From Amycolatopsis iheyensis (GTDB taxonomy: Bacteria; Actinomycetota; Actinomycetes; Mycobacteriales; Pseudonocardiaceae), in assembly GCF_024703995.1 (NCBI RefSeq), contig NZ_JAMXQV010000004.1, positions 1 to 64,000 on the forward strand: a stretch of 64,000 nt of DNA, given 5' to 3'. Under the pieces are notes generated by a model that was not told where the DNA came from, ran no database searches, and worked only from the letters and a program-made list of their open reading frames with translations. This document shows, one piece after another, positions 50,006-58,134 of this stretch. Every line of letters begins with the position of its first letter. The first letter of the stretch is position 1. Both the position numbers and the translations under genes were made by a program.

Positions 50006-51405
50006 CACGCACCCACCCGGCCCGGCGCGACGAAGTCGACCTTCTCGCGGACCCCGCAGTCGGGGCAGCACCAGGCGTCCGGGATCGCCGACCACGGCGT
50101 GCCGGCCGGGAAGCCTTCCCGCGGGTCGCCGAGCGTCTCGTCGTAGACGTACCCACAACCGGGGCACATGCCGCCCTCGGCCGCGTCGCCGTGGGTGTCG
50201 GCGTGCTCCGCCACCGCGGCGGTGACCCGGGTTCCTTGCCGCGCAAGGATCTTCTCGCGTTTAGACGGCTGCAGGTTGGCGCGCGAGAGGTCGCCGTCGA
50301 AGTGGGCGAGCACCCGCGGGTCCATCACCCGGCGCCACACCGGCGGGACCAGCGCGAGCACGATCATCCCGGCGTACCCGGTGGGCAGCACCGGCGACTC
50401 GGCGAAGTCGCGCAGCGTCTGGTAGCGCCGCGTCGGGTTGGCGTGGTGGTCGCTGTGCCGCTGCAGGTGGTAGAGCAGGACGTTGGTGGCGATGTTGTTG
50501 GAGTTCCAGCTGTGGCTGGGATCCACGCGCTCGTACCGGCGCTTGCCTGCCGCGCCGACCCGCTGCCGCAGCATGCCGTAGTGCTCCATGTAGTTGACGA
50601 CCTCCAGCAGCGAGAACCCGATGACGGCCTGGATCACCAGGTACGGCAGGATTTCCACGCCGAGCCACGCGATCATCGCCGCCCAGAGCACCGCCGACAT
50701 CAGCCAGGCGTTGAGGACGTCGTTGCCGAGCCGGTAGGGGTGCTTGTCGCGGCGGGCGTAACGCTTGCGCTCCAGGCGCCACGCCGACTTCAGCGAACCG
50801 AAGACCGTGCGCGGCCAGAAGCGGTAGAAGCTCTCGCCGACGCGGCTGCTCGCCGGGTCCTCCGGCGTGGCGACGCGGACGTGGTGGCCGCGGTTGTGCT
50901 CGATGTAGAAGTGCCCGTAGAAGCTTTGCGCCAGCGCGATCTTCGACAGCCAGCGCTCGTGGCTCTCCTTCTTGTGCCCCAGCTCGTGCGCGGTGTTGAT
51001 GCCGATCCCGCCGATGCAGCCGATGGAGATCGCCAGCCCGACCTTGTCCACGACGGTGAGGTCGCCCCGCGCGACGAGCCAGAACGCCGCCACGAACCCG
51101 ACGTACTGGATGGGCAGGAAGGCGAAGGTGATCCAGCGGTAGTAGCGGTCGTTTTCGAGCCGTTCGAGGACGTCGTCAGGCGGGTTGCTCCGGTCCAGGC
51201 CGGCGAGCAGGTCGATGAGCGGGACGACCACGAGGATGACGATCGGGCCGATCCAGAACCAGACGCCCCACCCGGTGGCCGCGTGCAGCCCGATGGCGAG
51301 GAACGCCAGGGACGGCACCACCAGGCCGATCAGCCACAGGTAGCGCTTGCGGTCGTGCCACAGCTCGGTCGAACCGGCGGGCACGGTCCCGGTGACTTCG
51401 CTCAT
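50005..51405 (-). CDS. alkB: Alkane 1-monooxygenase fused to rubredoxin
   Basis: About 466 residues. Six hydrophobic helices carry the diiron histidine boxes HELGH (140-144), EHNRGHH (169-175) and LQRHSDHH (~315-322), plus NYMEHYG. The last ~60 residues are a rubredoxin domain with CPGCGY and CCPDCG, the four Fe-binding cysteines. AlkB oxidises n-alkanes to 1-alkanols in the membrane; the fusion supplies its own electron carrier, as in AlkW-type enzymes of other actinobacteria. GGAGGAGGG precedes the ATG; a GTG three bases upstream is possible. Confidence 0.95.
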   Translation of the reverse strand: MSEVTGTVPAGSTELWHDRKRYLWLIGLVVPSLAFLAIGLHAATGWGVWFWIGPIVILVVVPLIDLLAGLDRSNPPDDVLERLENDRYYRWITFAFLPIQYVGFVAAFWLVARGDLTVVDKVGLAISIGCIGGIGINTAHELGHKKESHERWLSKIALAQSFYGHFYIEHNRGHHVRVATPEDPASSRVGESFYRFWPRTVFGSLKSAWRLERKRYARRDKHPYRLGNDVLNAWLMSAVLWAAMIAWLGVEILPYLVIQAVIGFSLLEVVNYMEHYGMLRQRVGAAGKRRYERVDPSHSWNSNNIATNVLLYHLQRHSDHHANPTRRYQTLRDFAESPVLPTGYAGMIVLALVPPVWRRVMDPRVLAHFDGDLSRANLQPSKREKILARQGTRVTAAVAEHADTHGDAAEGGMCPGCGYVYDETLGDPREGFPAGTPWSAIPDAWCCPDCGVREKVDFVAPGRVGA

Positions 51406-51408
51406 CAC

Positions 51409-51490
51409 ACCCTCCTCCGTTGGCTGGGTTGACAGAAGGGTAGACGACGTACAGCGCGATTGACAATAGCCAGTTCAATGTAAAGTTGGC
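51409..51490 (-). promoter_or_regulatory. alkB promoter region with dyad
   Basis: AT-rich relative to its surroundings. A TTGACA...GTTCAA near-dyad lies at about 51459-51478, upstream of the alkB ribosome binding site; on the minus strand it reads TTGAAC...TGTCAA. It is the only candidate operator for the TetR gene at the end of this operon. Confidence 0.45.
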
Positions 51491-51541
51491 ACGACATGCT
51501 GATCAGAGCGCGCAAGATGATTCGGAGCCGCTCGCGTTACC

Positions 51542-51907
51542 TCAGCCGACGAGGTCGTGCGGGTCGCGCGCCGCGAGCGCCGTCGCCTCCGGCACACCTT
51601 CACGGCGGGCGACCCGCCGCCTCGCTCGCACCTGCGCCGCGGTCCGCGGGCGGAACTCCGGTTCGCGGCCGCAGCCGCACGACTCGAAGCCGTCGTACTT
51701 CAACCCCGCCGCCAGCACCGCGGCGACCGCAGCCCAGCCCGACCGGTCGCGACGCGGCGGCGCGGCGAAGTCGTGACCGGCGAAGACCATCGGCACACGG
51801 CACTCGGGACACCGGTGCTCGGCGCCGTCCCGGGCGTGCTTGCCACTGCGACGGCACGGCACGCACACGTAGTGGACCTTGTAGGTGATCTCGCCGTACC
51901 GGCACAT
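51542..51907 (-). CDS. Small zinc-ribbon protein
   Basis: A 121-residue protein with three cysteine pairs: VCVPCRRSGKHARDG, RCPECRVPMVF and CGCGREPEFRP, likely two zinc sites. The remainder is basic. MCRYGEITYKVHYVCVPCR is a start I recall from hypothetical actinomycete proteins. No ribosome binding site is apparent. Function unknown. Confidence 0.7.
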   Translation of the reverse strand: MCRYGEITYKVHYVCVPCRRSGKHARDGAEHRCPECRVPMVFAGHDFAAPPRRDRSGWAAVAAVLAAGLKYDGFESCGCGREPEFRPRTAAQVRARRRVARREGVPEATALAARDPHDLVG

Positions 51908-52004
51908 GGACCGCACGATACCGGCCCGGCGGCCCTCGAACTCCCGATTTTCCCGGCGGCACAAGGAATTCCGCGCCCTCGACACGCCCGAGCAGCGAGT
52001 TGTG

Positions 52005-52021
52005 GCGAAGATCATCTTCGC
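52005..52021. promoter_or_regulatory. 17-bp perfect palindrome
   Basis: GCGAAGAT-C-ATCTTCGC. It stands alone in the region upstream of the conservon and may be an operator. Confidence 0.5.
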
Positions 52022-52284
52022 TGCGGCCCTCGACGGGACGGGACACCAGGGCAATCGCCCTGCCCGTTCTTTCCCTTAGCACGACCCGGGCGGCTCGCCG
52101 GAGCGGACGAATTCACTTTCACCCGTTCAGCCCAGTGTGCAAGCGTCCGGAAATGCGCCCGGGCCCGTTACCAGAGGAAATGCCGGTAATCACCCGAACG
52201 CACTCGGTAAACACCGTTCGCCACCCGGCGGACAGTCGTCCGGCAGCCGGGCCAGCACGACCGCGCCCCCGTGGTTCGTGGTAA

Positions 52285-52327
52285 AAAACGGACCCTGATC
52301 GATCCTGCTCGTCCGGGTCCCCGTTTT
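52285..52327 (+). terminator. Leader hairpin upstream of cvnA
   Basis: AAAACGG (52285-52291) pairs with CCGTTTT (52321-52327), and ACCC with GGGT inside, with a 2-nt bulge. It ends in a T-run about 33 bp before the cvnA start, so it could be an attenuator or an upstream terminator. Confidence 0.5.
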
Positions 52328-52360
52328 CGCCGATCGTCACTCAGGAGTTCGTGAACCGCC

Positions 52361-54790
52361 GTGCTGACCAAAGACGCCAAGGACGAGTCGGACAAGCCGT
52401 ACGACAAGTCGATCCGCAAAAGGCTGACCAGGACCGTTCTCATTCCCAGCGTGACCCTGCTGGTGCTGTGGATCGCGGTCTCCTCCTACTTCCTCTTCAA
52501 CGGCGTTTACGTCCGGCTGGTCGCGGCGTCGGTGCGCGAGGTGTCGATCCCCGCCGCCGGCGCGCTCGGTGAGTTCCAGAAGGAACGCCAGACCGCGTTG
52601 CAGTACCTGGACGACCCGGCGCTCGGCCCGGCCCGGCTGCAGGAGCAGCAGAAGGCCACCGACGAAAAGCTCGGCGCGCTGAAGGACGCCTTCGCCGCGA
52701 CGATCTCCAACGCGCCCGACGAGATCGCGACCAAGGTCAACGCGCTGAAGGCCCAGTTCGACCAGCTGCCCGTGCTGCGCTCGCAGATCAGCTTCCGCAG
52801 CATCGACCGCGCGCAGGTCAACGGCTACTACAACGGCGTGATGGACACCGCGTCCAACCTGTTCGACACCCAGGCGCGCGTCGTGCCCGACGCCGAAGCG
52901 GCGACCGGTGGCATCACCGCCACCTCGGTCTTCCGCGCCGGTGACGCGATGTCGCGCGAAACGTCGCTGGTGTCCACGGCGTTCTCGGCCGGCACGTTCG
53001 CGCCCGACGACTTCGCCGAGTTCGCGCAGCTGTCCGGGTCCTACCGGACGCAGCTGGCGAACATCGCGCCGTTCCTCGACCCGGGCGTCCGCGACAAGTA
53101 CCAGACGCTGACCACCAGCACCGCCTGGCGGCAGCTGGGCACCGCCGAAGAGGCGATCGTCAAGCACGGACCGTGGTCGCCGAGCGAGCAGAACACCGTG
53201 CCGGTGTCCGGAACGGACTGGCAGAACGCGACCAACCTGGTCTCCCAGGGCCTCAACGACCTCGCGATCACCCAGGCGGACAAGGTTTCCGCGGCGGCCA
53301 TCGACTCCGGTGACGCCCAGCTGCGCAACGTGATCATCGGCAGCATCCTGGCGCTGCTGGCGTCCCTGGCGGCGATCATCGTCGCGGTCCGGGTCTCCCG
53401 CTCGCTCGTCGACCGCGCGCTGATGACGCGCCTGGCCCGGCTGCGCAACGACTCCCTCGACCTCGCCCGCAACCGGCTGCCGGACATCGTGGAGCGGCTG
53501 AAGAACGGCGAACCGGTGGACCTGAAGGAAGAGCTGCCGCAGCTCGACCACGGCCGCGACGAGATCGGCCAGGTGGCCGAGGCCTTCAACACCGCGCAGC
53601 TGACCGCCGTCAACGCCGCGGCGAGCGAGGCCAAGGCCCGCAGCGGCGTGCACAACGTGTTCCTCGGCATCGCGCACCGCAACCAGGTCCTGGTGCACCA
53701 GCAGCTGCAGATCCTCGACGAGATGGAAGCCCGCGAGGACAACTCGACCCAGCTGGCTTCGCTGTTCCAGCTCGACCACCTCGCCGCCCGCGCCCGCCGC
53801 ACCACCGAGAACCTGATCATCCTCGGCGGCAAGCAGCCGGGCCGCCGCTGGCGCAAGCCGGTGGCGCTGATGGAGGTCCTGCGCGCGGCCGTCTCGGAAA
53901 CCGAGCAGTACGCGCGGGTCCAGGTCGAGCAGGTGCCCGACGTCGCCGTCCTCGGCGCCGCCGTCGCCGACACCATCCACCTCGTCGCCGAGCTGGTCGA
54001 CAACGCGACGTCGTTCTCGCCGCCCGGCTCGCCGGTCGAGGTGACCAGCCGCCTGGTCGCCCGCGGGGTCGTCGTCGACGTGTCGGACCAGGGCCTCGGC
54101 ATGAAGGACGGCGTCCGCGAGTGGGCCAACTCGATGATGGCCGAGGCGCCCGAGTTCGACGCGATGGCGCTGCGGGCCGACTCCAGCCTCGGCCTGTTCG
54201 TGGTCGCGCGCCTGGCCGCGAAGCTCGGCATGACCGTCACCTTCGACCCGTCGCGCTACGGCGGCCTCCGGGCCACCGTGCTCATCCCGGCCCAGCACCT
54301 GGCCGGCCGGTCGGACGCGCCGGCCGAAGAACCCGAATCCTCTCCGGCGGAGACCACCGCGGTCCTCGCCCCCGTGGGCGCTCCGGCGCCGCAGGTCGCA
54401 GAAAGCCCGTTCGGTTCCATGGACTCGCCCAGCTCGTTCACCGGCCAGATCCCGATGAAGCGAGACGTCAAGCCCCGGCCGTACCCGGCGCGCGCCCTCA
54501 CCCCGCCCGACTCCCCGCCCGACGTGCTGCCGGCCGTGCCGGTCGCGCCGCCGGCGGTCACCGAGCCGGCGCCCGCGCCCGAACCGGCGGGCGAGACGCC
54601 GGCCGACGCGCCGGCCGACAACCGGCCCCGGCTCCCCCGCCGCGAGCCGCAGCAGAACCTCGTCGCCCAGCTCGAAGACGAACCCGACGACAGCGACGAC
54701 GTCGTCGCGCCCGGTGAGGGGACCGCGCGCACGCTCGCCGCGTTCCACAAGGGCACGCGGCGGGGACGGGACGGGTCGGGCGATGCGTAG
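52361..54790 (+). CDS. cvnA: Conservon sensor kinase-like protein CvnA (NIT domain, HAMP, HATPase)
   Basis: An 809-residue membrane protein: TM helix ~27-48, extracytoplasmic helical NIT-type sensor (REVSIPAAGALGEFQKERQT), TM ~325-347, HAMP-like segment, LGIAHRNQVLVHQQLQILDE in place of a classic H-box, ATPase domain with VAELVDNATSFSPPGSP and DQGLGMKDGV, and a Pro-rich C-terminal tail of ~150 residues. First gene of cvnABCD; this set forms a membrane-associated complex like a eukaryotic G-protein-coupled system. GTG start; AGGAG lies 13 bp upstream. Confidence 0.92.
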   Translation: MLTKDAKDESDKPYDKSIRKRLTRTVLIPSVTLLVLWIAVSSYFLFNGVYVRLVAASVREVSIPAAGALGEFQKERQTALQYLDDPALGPARLQEQQKATDEKLGALKDAFAATISNAPDEIATKVNALKAQFDQLPVLRSQISFRSIDRAQVNGYYNGVMDTASNLFDTQARVVPDAEAATGGITATSVFRAGDAMSRETSLVSTAFSAGTFAPDDFAEFAQLSGSYRTQLANIAPFLDPGVRDKYQTLTTSTAWRQLGTAEEAIVKHGPWSPSEQNTVPVSGTDWQNATNLVSQGLNDLAITQADKVSAAAIDSGDAQLRNVIIGSILALLASLAAIIVAVRVSRSLVDRALMTRLARLRNDSLDLARNRLPDIVERLKNGEPVDLKEELPQLDHGRDEIGQVAEAFNTAQLTAVNAAASEAKARSGVHNVFLGIAHRNQVLVHQQLQILDEMEAREDNSTQLASLFQLDHLAARARRTTENLIILGGKQPGRRWRKPVALMEVLRAAVSETEQYARVQVEQVPDVAVLGAAVADTIHLVAELVDNATSFSPPGSPVEVTSRLVARGVVVDVSDQGLGMKDGVREWANSMMAEAPEFDAMALRADSSLGLFVVARLAAKLGMTVTFDPSRYGGLRATVLIPAQHLAGRSDAPAEEPESSPAETTAVLAPVGAPAPQVAESPFGSMDSPSSFTGQIPMKRDVKPRPYPARALTPPDSPPDVLPAVPVAPPAVTEPAPAPEPAGETPADAPADNRPRLPRREPQQNLVAQLEDEPDDSDDVVAPGEGTARTLAAFHKGTRRGRDGSGDA

Positions 54791-54842
54791 TCCGCGACAG
54801 CACACAGGAAAGTCCACAGAGGAAAGTCAAGGTCTCTGACGC

Positions 54843-55268
54843 ATGAACGAGTACGGGAACCCCAAACCCGATCTCAACTGGCTGCTCGACGACGTGGTGA
54901 ACCGCGTGGTCGGCGCGCAGAACGCCATCGTGCTGTCCGCCGACGGGCTGCTGATCGGCAAGTCGGCCGGCATGAGCAAGGACGACTCCGACCAGCTCTC
55001 GGCCATCGCCTCCAGCCTGCAGAGCCTCGCGAAGGGGGTGAGCAAGCAGTTCAACCGCGGCCCGGTGCTGCAGAACATGATCGAGATGGAACGCGGTTAC
55101 CTGTTCGTCTCCGCCGCCGGCGCGGGCGCGTGCCTCGCGGTGCTGGCCGCCGACAACGTCGACGTCGAAATGATCGCCTACGAGATGAGCCGCCTGGTCA
55201 AGCGGGTCGGCGACTACATGGTGTCGGCGCCGCGCGAGGCGGCGCAGATCCTGCGGGAGGCCACGTGA
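54843..55268 (+). CDS. cvnB: Roadblock/LC7-domain protein CvnB
   Basis: A 141-residue roadblock protein: LNWLLDDVVNRVVGAQNAIV with LSADGLLIGKSAGM, then RGYLFVSAAGAGACLAVLAA. Roadblock proteins of conservons act as scaffolds or regulators of the CvnD GTPase. Second gene of the set; GTGA overlap with cvnC. Confidence 0.95.
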   Translation: MNEYGNPKPDLNWLLDDVVNRVVGAQNAIVLSADGLLIGKSAGMSKDDSDQLSAIASSLQSLAKGVSKQFNRGPVLQNMIEMERGYLFVSAAGAGACLAVLAADNVDVEMIAYEMSRLVKRVGDYMVSAPREAAQILREAT

Positions 55269-55636
55269 GCGGCGACGAAGGCTGGTACGACGAGGCCGCC
55301 GGGCCGCTGGTCCGGCCCTACACGATCACCAGCGGCCGCACGCCGGCCGAGTCGGCCCGCCTCGACCTCTCGACGCAGGTGATGACGCTGCGCTCGGAGC
55401 AGGAGCCGGCCGGGCTGGGCCCGGAGCACCAGGCGATCGTGAAGCTGTGCCGGCACCCCGTGTCGATCGCCGAGATCGCCGTCTACGTGAAGATCCCGCT
55501 GGGCGTCGTGCGCGTGCTCGTCGGCGACCTGATCGAACGCGGTCTCGTGATCACGCGCTCCCCTGCCCACAACCCGGCGCAGGCGCCGGACCTCGAAACT
55601 CTCCAGGCGGTTCTCGATGGCCTCATCAAGTACTGA
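55265..55636 (+). CDS. cvnC: DUF742 protein CvnC
   Basis: A 123-residue DUF742 protein: GPLVRPYTITSGRTPAESAR, ALxPEHQAIV-type segment GPEHQAIVKLCRHPVSIAEI, and VYVKIPLGVVRVLVGDLIER. A winged-helix-like fold is predicted for the family. Coupled to cvnB and overlapping cvnD by 20 bp. Confidence 0.95.
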   Translation: MSGDEGWYDEAAGPLVRPYTITSGRTPAESARLDLSTQVMTLRSEQEPAGLGPEHQAIVKLCRHPVSIAEIAVYVKIPLGVVRVLVGDLIERGLVITRSPAHNPAQAPDLETLQAVLDGLIKY

Positions 55637-56207
55637 CGGCTCGGGGGCCGACCTGGTCCCCACGCCGGTCAAGATCATCGTCGCCGGCGGTTTCGGCGCC
55701 GGCAAGACCACCATGGTCGGCTCGGTCAGCGAGATCCCGCCGCTGACCACCGAAGAGGTGCTGACCGAGGCGAGCGCCGGGGTGGACGACCTGTCCGGCG
55801 TGGAGCGCAAGACCACGACGACCGTCGCGCTCGACTTCGGCCGGATCACCATCTCGCCGCGGCACGTGCTGTACCTGTTCGGGACGCCGGGCCAGGCGCG
55901 GTTCTGGTTCATGTGGGACGACCTGGCGCGCGGCGCGATCGGGACGATCGTGCTCGTCGACACCCGCCGCCTCGAGACGAGCTTCGCCGCGATCGACTTC
56001 TTCGAGCGCCGGAAGATCCCGTTCGTCGTCGCGGTCAACTGCTTCGACAACGCGCCGCGCTACACCGCCGACGAGATCCGCGAGGCCCTCGTCGTCCCGG
56101 ATCGCGTGCCGATCGTCATGTGTGACGCGCGTGACAGGGACTCCAGCAAGCTCGCGCTCATCCGGCTCGTCAAGCACGCGATGACGGTGGCGCCGGTGCG
56201 GGTCTGA
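55617..56207 (+). CDS. cvnD: Ras-like GTPase CvnD
   Basis: A 196-residue GTPase: P-loop VAGGFGAGKTTMVGSVSEI, switch-I-like KTTTTVALDFGRI, switch II LYLFGTPGQARFWFMWDDLA and base-recognition VAVNCFDN (N-x-x-D, with C for K as in other members). Typical 190-200 residues. Last gene of the conservon; no P450 gene follows, unlike many conservons; the prenyltransferase operon follows instead. Confidence 0.95.
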   Translation: MASSSTDGSGADLVPTPVKIIVAGGFGAGKTTMVGSVSEIPPLTTEEVLTEASAGVDDLSGVERKTTTTVALDFGRITISPRHVLYLFGTPGQARFWFMWDDLARGAIGTIVLVDTRRLETSFAAIDFFERRKIPFVVAVNCFDNAPRYTADEIREALVVPDRVPIVMCDARDRDSSKLALIRLVKHAMTVAPVRV

Positions 56208-56228
56208 GACCTGCGGTTTGTCCACTCG

Positions 56229-56285
56229 GTGTCCGGTCCGGACACGGCGGCGTCCGTTGTGTCCCTCCGTGTCCGCACCGGACAC
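56229..56285. promoter_or_regulatory. Two GTGTCCG palindromes
   Basis: GTGTCCGG-T-CCGGACAC (56229-56245) and GTGTCCG-CAC-CGGACAC (56269-56285), centres 40 bp apart, between cvnD and the prenyltransferase gene. They could be paired operators or a terminator for the conservon. Confidence 0.6.
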
Positions 56286-56335
56286 TGCCCAACCCACATG
56301 GCCCAATTGGTTGGACCACCCGGGTGCAGCTTTTT

Positions 56336-56355
56336 AGTTGAGCAAGCACTCAACT
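56336..56355 (+). promoter_or_regulatory. Operator-like dyad in the prenyltransferase promoter
   Basis: AGTTGAG-N6-CTCAACT, a perfect 7-bp-arm dyad 14 bp upstream of the GTG start at 56370. A TAGCAT-like -10 lies at 56358-56363, so the dyad would sit between -35 and -10 and the message may be leaderless. Confidence 0.6.
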
Positions 56356-56369
56356 GATAGCATCCGCAC

Positions 56370-57455
56370 GTGACGATTCACGTGCCGGAGTTTCCTGAAT
56401 ATACAAGGGAAAACTACCCGGCACAGGGTCGTCTCTTCGGTGACTTTCTGTGCGGGCTCTGGGCTACCGCGTGTGAGGCGCTCGAGGTCCCGGTGGAACA
56501 GTCCGTGCGCGCCACCCGGTTGCTGCGCGCGGTGCTGCCGCCGTGGGCGCACGAGCGGATCGGGGCCGCGCCCGCCGAGCCGTCCTATGTGGCGGACGAC
56601 GGGTTCCCGGCCGAGATGTCGGTGAACTGGTCGGGGCGCCACCCGGAGCTGCGGGTGCTGTTCGACAACCTCGGCCACGACGTGGTTTCCCCCGCTGACA
56701 ACGGTTTCACCACCCGCCGGTCGGATCGCGTCCGTGAGACGTTCACCCCGCGCGGCGGCCGCCCCTCGCCCGCACCGGTGTGGCACTCGATCGCCTGGCG
56801 GCCGCCGTCGGCGATCGTCCACAAGACCTACTACGGCCTTTACCCGTGGCCGCACGCCCACCGCGAAGCGGCCGTGGCCGAAGCCATGGCCCGGCTGGAC
56901 ATGGCCGAGGCGTGGGACGACACCCGCCGTCGCGTCGAAGCCGTCGAAGGCGAACGGGAAATCGAATTCTTCGCGGTGGACCTCGCGGACGAGGCCGAGG
57001 CCCGGGTGAAGATCTACTACCGCAACCACGGCGCCGATCTCGCCGAAGTGGACCGGATCGCCGCGGTGACCCTGCGCCACGACGCCGAAGGGGCGCGTGC
57101 GGCCTACCGGACCTTGGCCGGCGAGCGGGCGGACGCCGGCGAAGCGGCCTTGAGCTGCTTGGCTTTCCGGTCCGGACTGGCCCGCGCCGCCGAAGCCACG
57201 ACGTACCTGCGGTTGCCGGATCTGACTTCCAGTGACCAGGAAGCCGTCGAGCGCACGGCCGCGCTGCTGCACCGCGAAGGCGTGGACCCCGGGCGGTTCC
57301 GGCTGCTCACCGCCGCGCTGGCGCCGGGACCGCTGACCGAGAGCCGCATCCTGGAGCTGGTCAGCTACCGCGCGGCGGGCCGGCGCGGCGACGTCACCAC
57401 GTACTTCCGGTTCCCCGTCTACCACCGCGCCCTCTCGCCTGTTGATCTTGGCTAG
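56370..57455 (+). CDS. DMATS-type aromatic prenyltransferase (PT-barrel)
   Basis: A 361-residue protein with the pattern of the tryptophan dimethylallyltransferase family. DDGFPAEMSVNW has Glu82 in the place of the catalytic Glu that deprotonates the indole. HKTYYGLYP (Lys152), VKIYYRNHG, TYLRLPDL and DVTTYFRFPVY give the alternating K-x-Y/T-x-Y residues that shield the allyl cation and bind diphosphate in ABBA barrels. No Asp-rich DDxxD motif. Length fits bacterial members (~360). It would attach an allyl group to an indole or other aromatic. First gene of a three-gene operon. Confidence 0.78.
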   Translation: MTIHVPEFPEYTRENYPAQGRLFGDFLCGLWATACEALEVPVEQSVRATRLLRAVLPPWAHERIGAAPAEPSYVADDGFPAEMSVNWSGRHPELRVLFDNLGHDVVSPADNGFTTRRSDRVRETFTPRGGRPSPAPVWHSIAWRPPSAIVHKTYYGLYPWPHAHREAAVAEAMARLDMAEAWDDTRRRVEAVEGEREIEFFAVDLADEAEARVKIYYRNHGADLAEVDRIAAVTLRHDAEGARAAYRTLAGERADAGEAALSCLAFRSGLARAAEATTYLRLPDLTSSDQEAVERTAALLHREGVDPGRFRLLTAALAPGPLTESRILELVSYRAAGRRGDVTTYFRFPVYHRALSPVDLG

Positions 57456-57504
57456 CCCACCGGGAAAGATGATCACCGCCGCGCACCACGGAAAGGAGCC
57501 GATC

Positions 57505-58134
57505 GTGACCCAGCAGGACGTCGAACGCGTCGCCCGTCACAACGAGCAGCGCCAACGGGAGTACGAGTCGTCGGAGCTGATCCGCCTGCTGACCGCCGAA
57601 AGCACGACGGCCGAGACGAAGAAGGCGGTGCTCACCTACCTCCAGCCGTGGTCGAACGCCTTCCAGCGGATGATCAGCGCGCGCGTCACCTTCGAGAGCG
57701 ACCCCGAACTGCGGGCGCTCGCCCTCGAGCACCAGGAGGAGGAGATCGGCCACGACAAGATCCTGGCGCGCAGCCGCGCCGATGACCGGCAGCTGGTCTG
57801 GGACCCGGTGATCGAAGCGGGCGCGTCGTGGTTCGTCGACCAGTTCGGGATCCTGCCCGGGGTCCAGCGCGCGGTGCTCGCGCACCTCGCCCTCGAAGCC
57901 GGCAGCCTGGTGTTCAGCCAGGCGGGCACGAAGGCCTTCCCCGAGGACGAGTACTTCGACCTCCACGACGAAGCCGACGTCGAGCACCTCGAGATGGGGT
58001 ACGAACTGCTGCGCCGGCGTCAGGACTGGACGGTCGACGGTGTCGTCGAGGTGCTGGACCGCGCGTGGCAGGTGATCGGGGTGGTTTCCGACCGTATCGC
58101 CGAGTGCGCGCGCCGCGATACGGTGGCGGCGTGA
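57505..58134 (+). CDS. Heme-oxygenase-like diiron oxygenase (HDO superfamily)
   Basis: About 209 residues, all helical. Candidate metal ligands: Glu78-80 and His83 in HQEEEIGHD, Glu131 in AHLALEAGS, and His154, Asp158, His161 in LHDEADVEHLEMG. The H-x3-D-x2-H helix is that of HDO enzymes such as CADD and SznF, which do N-oxygenation, desaturation or C-C cleavage, rather than of true heme oxygenase. GTG at 57505 behind GGAAAGGAG. 49 bp after the prenyltransferase stop; overlaps the next start by 4 bp. Confidence 0.8.
   Translation: MTQQDVERVARHNEQRQREYESSELIRLLTAESTTAETKKAVLTYLQPWSNAFQRMISARVTFESDPELRALALEHQEEEIGHDKILARSRADDRQLVWDPVIEAGASWFVDQFGILPGVQRAVLAHLALEAGSLVFSQAGTKAFPEDEYFDLHDEADVEHLEMGYELLRRRQDWTVDGVVEVLDRAWQVIGVVSDRIAECARRDTVAA

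Larger units (their letters stand above)
51908..52360. other. 453-bp intergenic region before the conservon
   Basis: No gene recognised. It contains a 17-bp perfect palindrome (52005-52021) and a leader hairpin ending in TTTT (52285-52327). The short frames through it have no homology-like features and differ from neighbouring codon use. Confidence 0.65.

Noticed and set aside
51908..52360. Short plus-strand frames before the conservon
   Set aside because: No ribosome binding site, no recognisable domain, and Arg/Pro-rich composition typical of GC-driven spurious frames.
57505..58134. TenA/thiaminase or true heme oxygenase
   Set aside because: The H-x3-D-x2-H metal helix and extra Glu/His ligands fit diiron HDO enzymes better; no proximal heme His pattern or TenA active-site Cys was seen.
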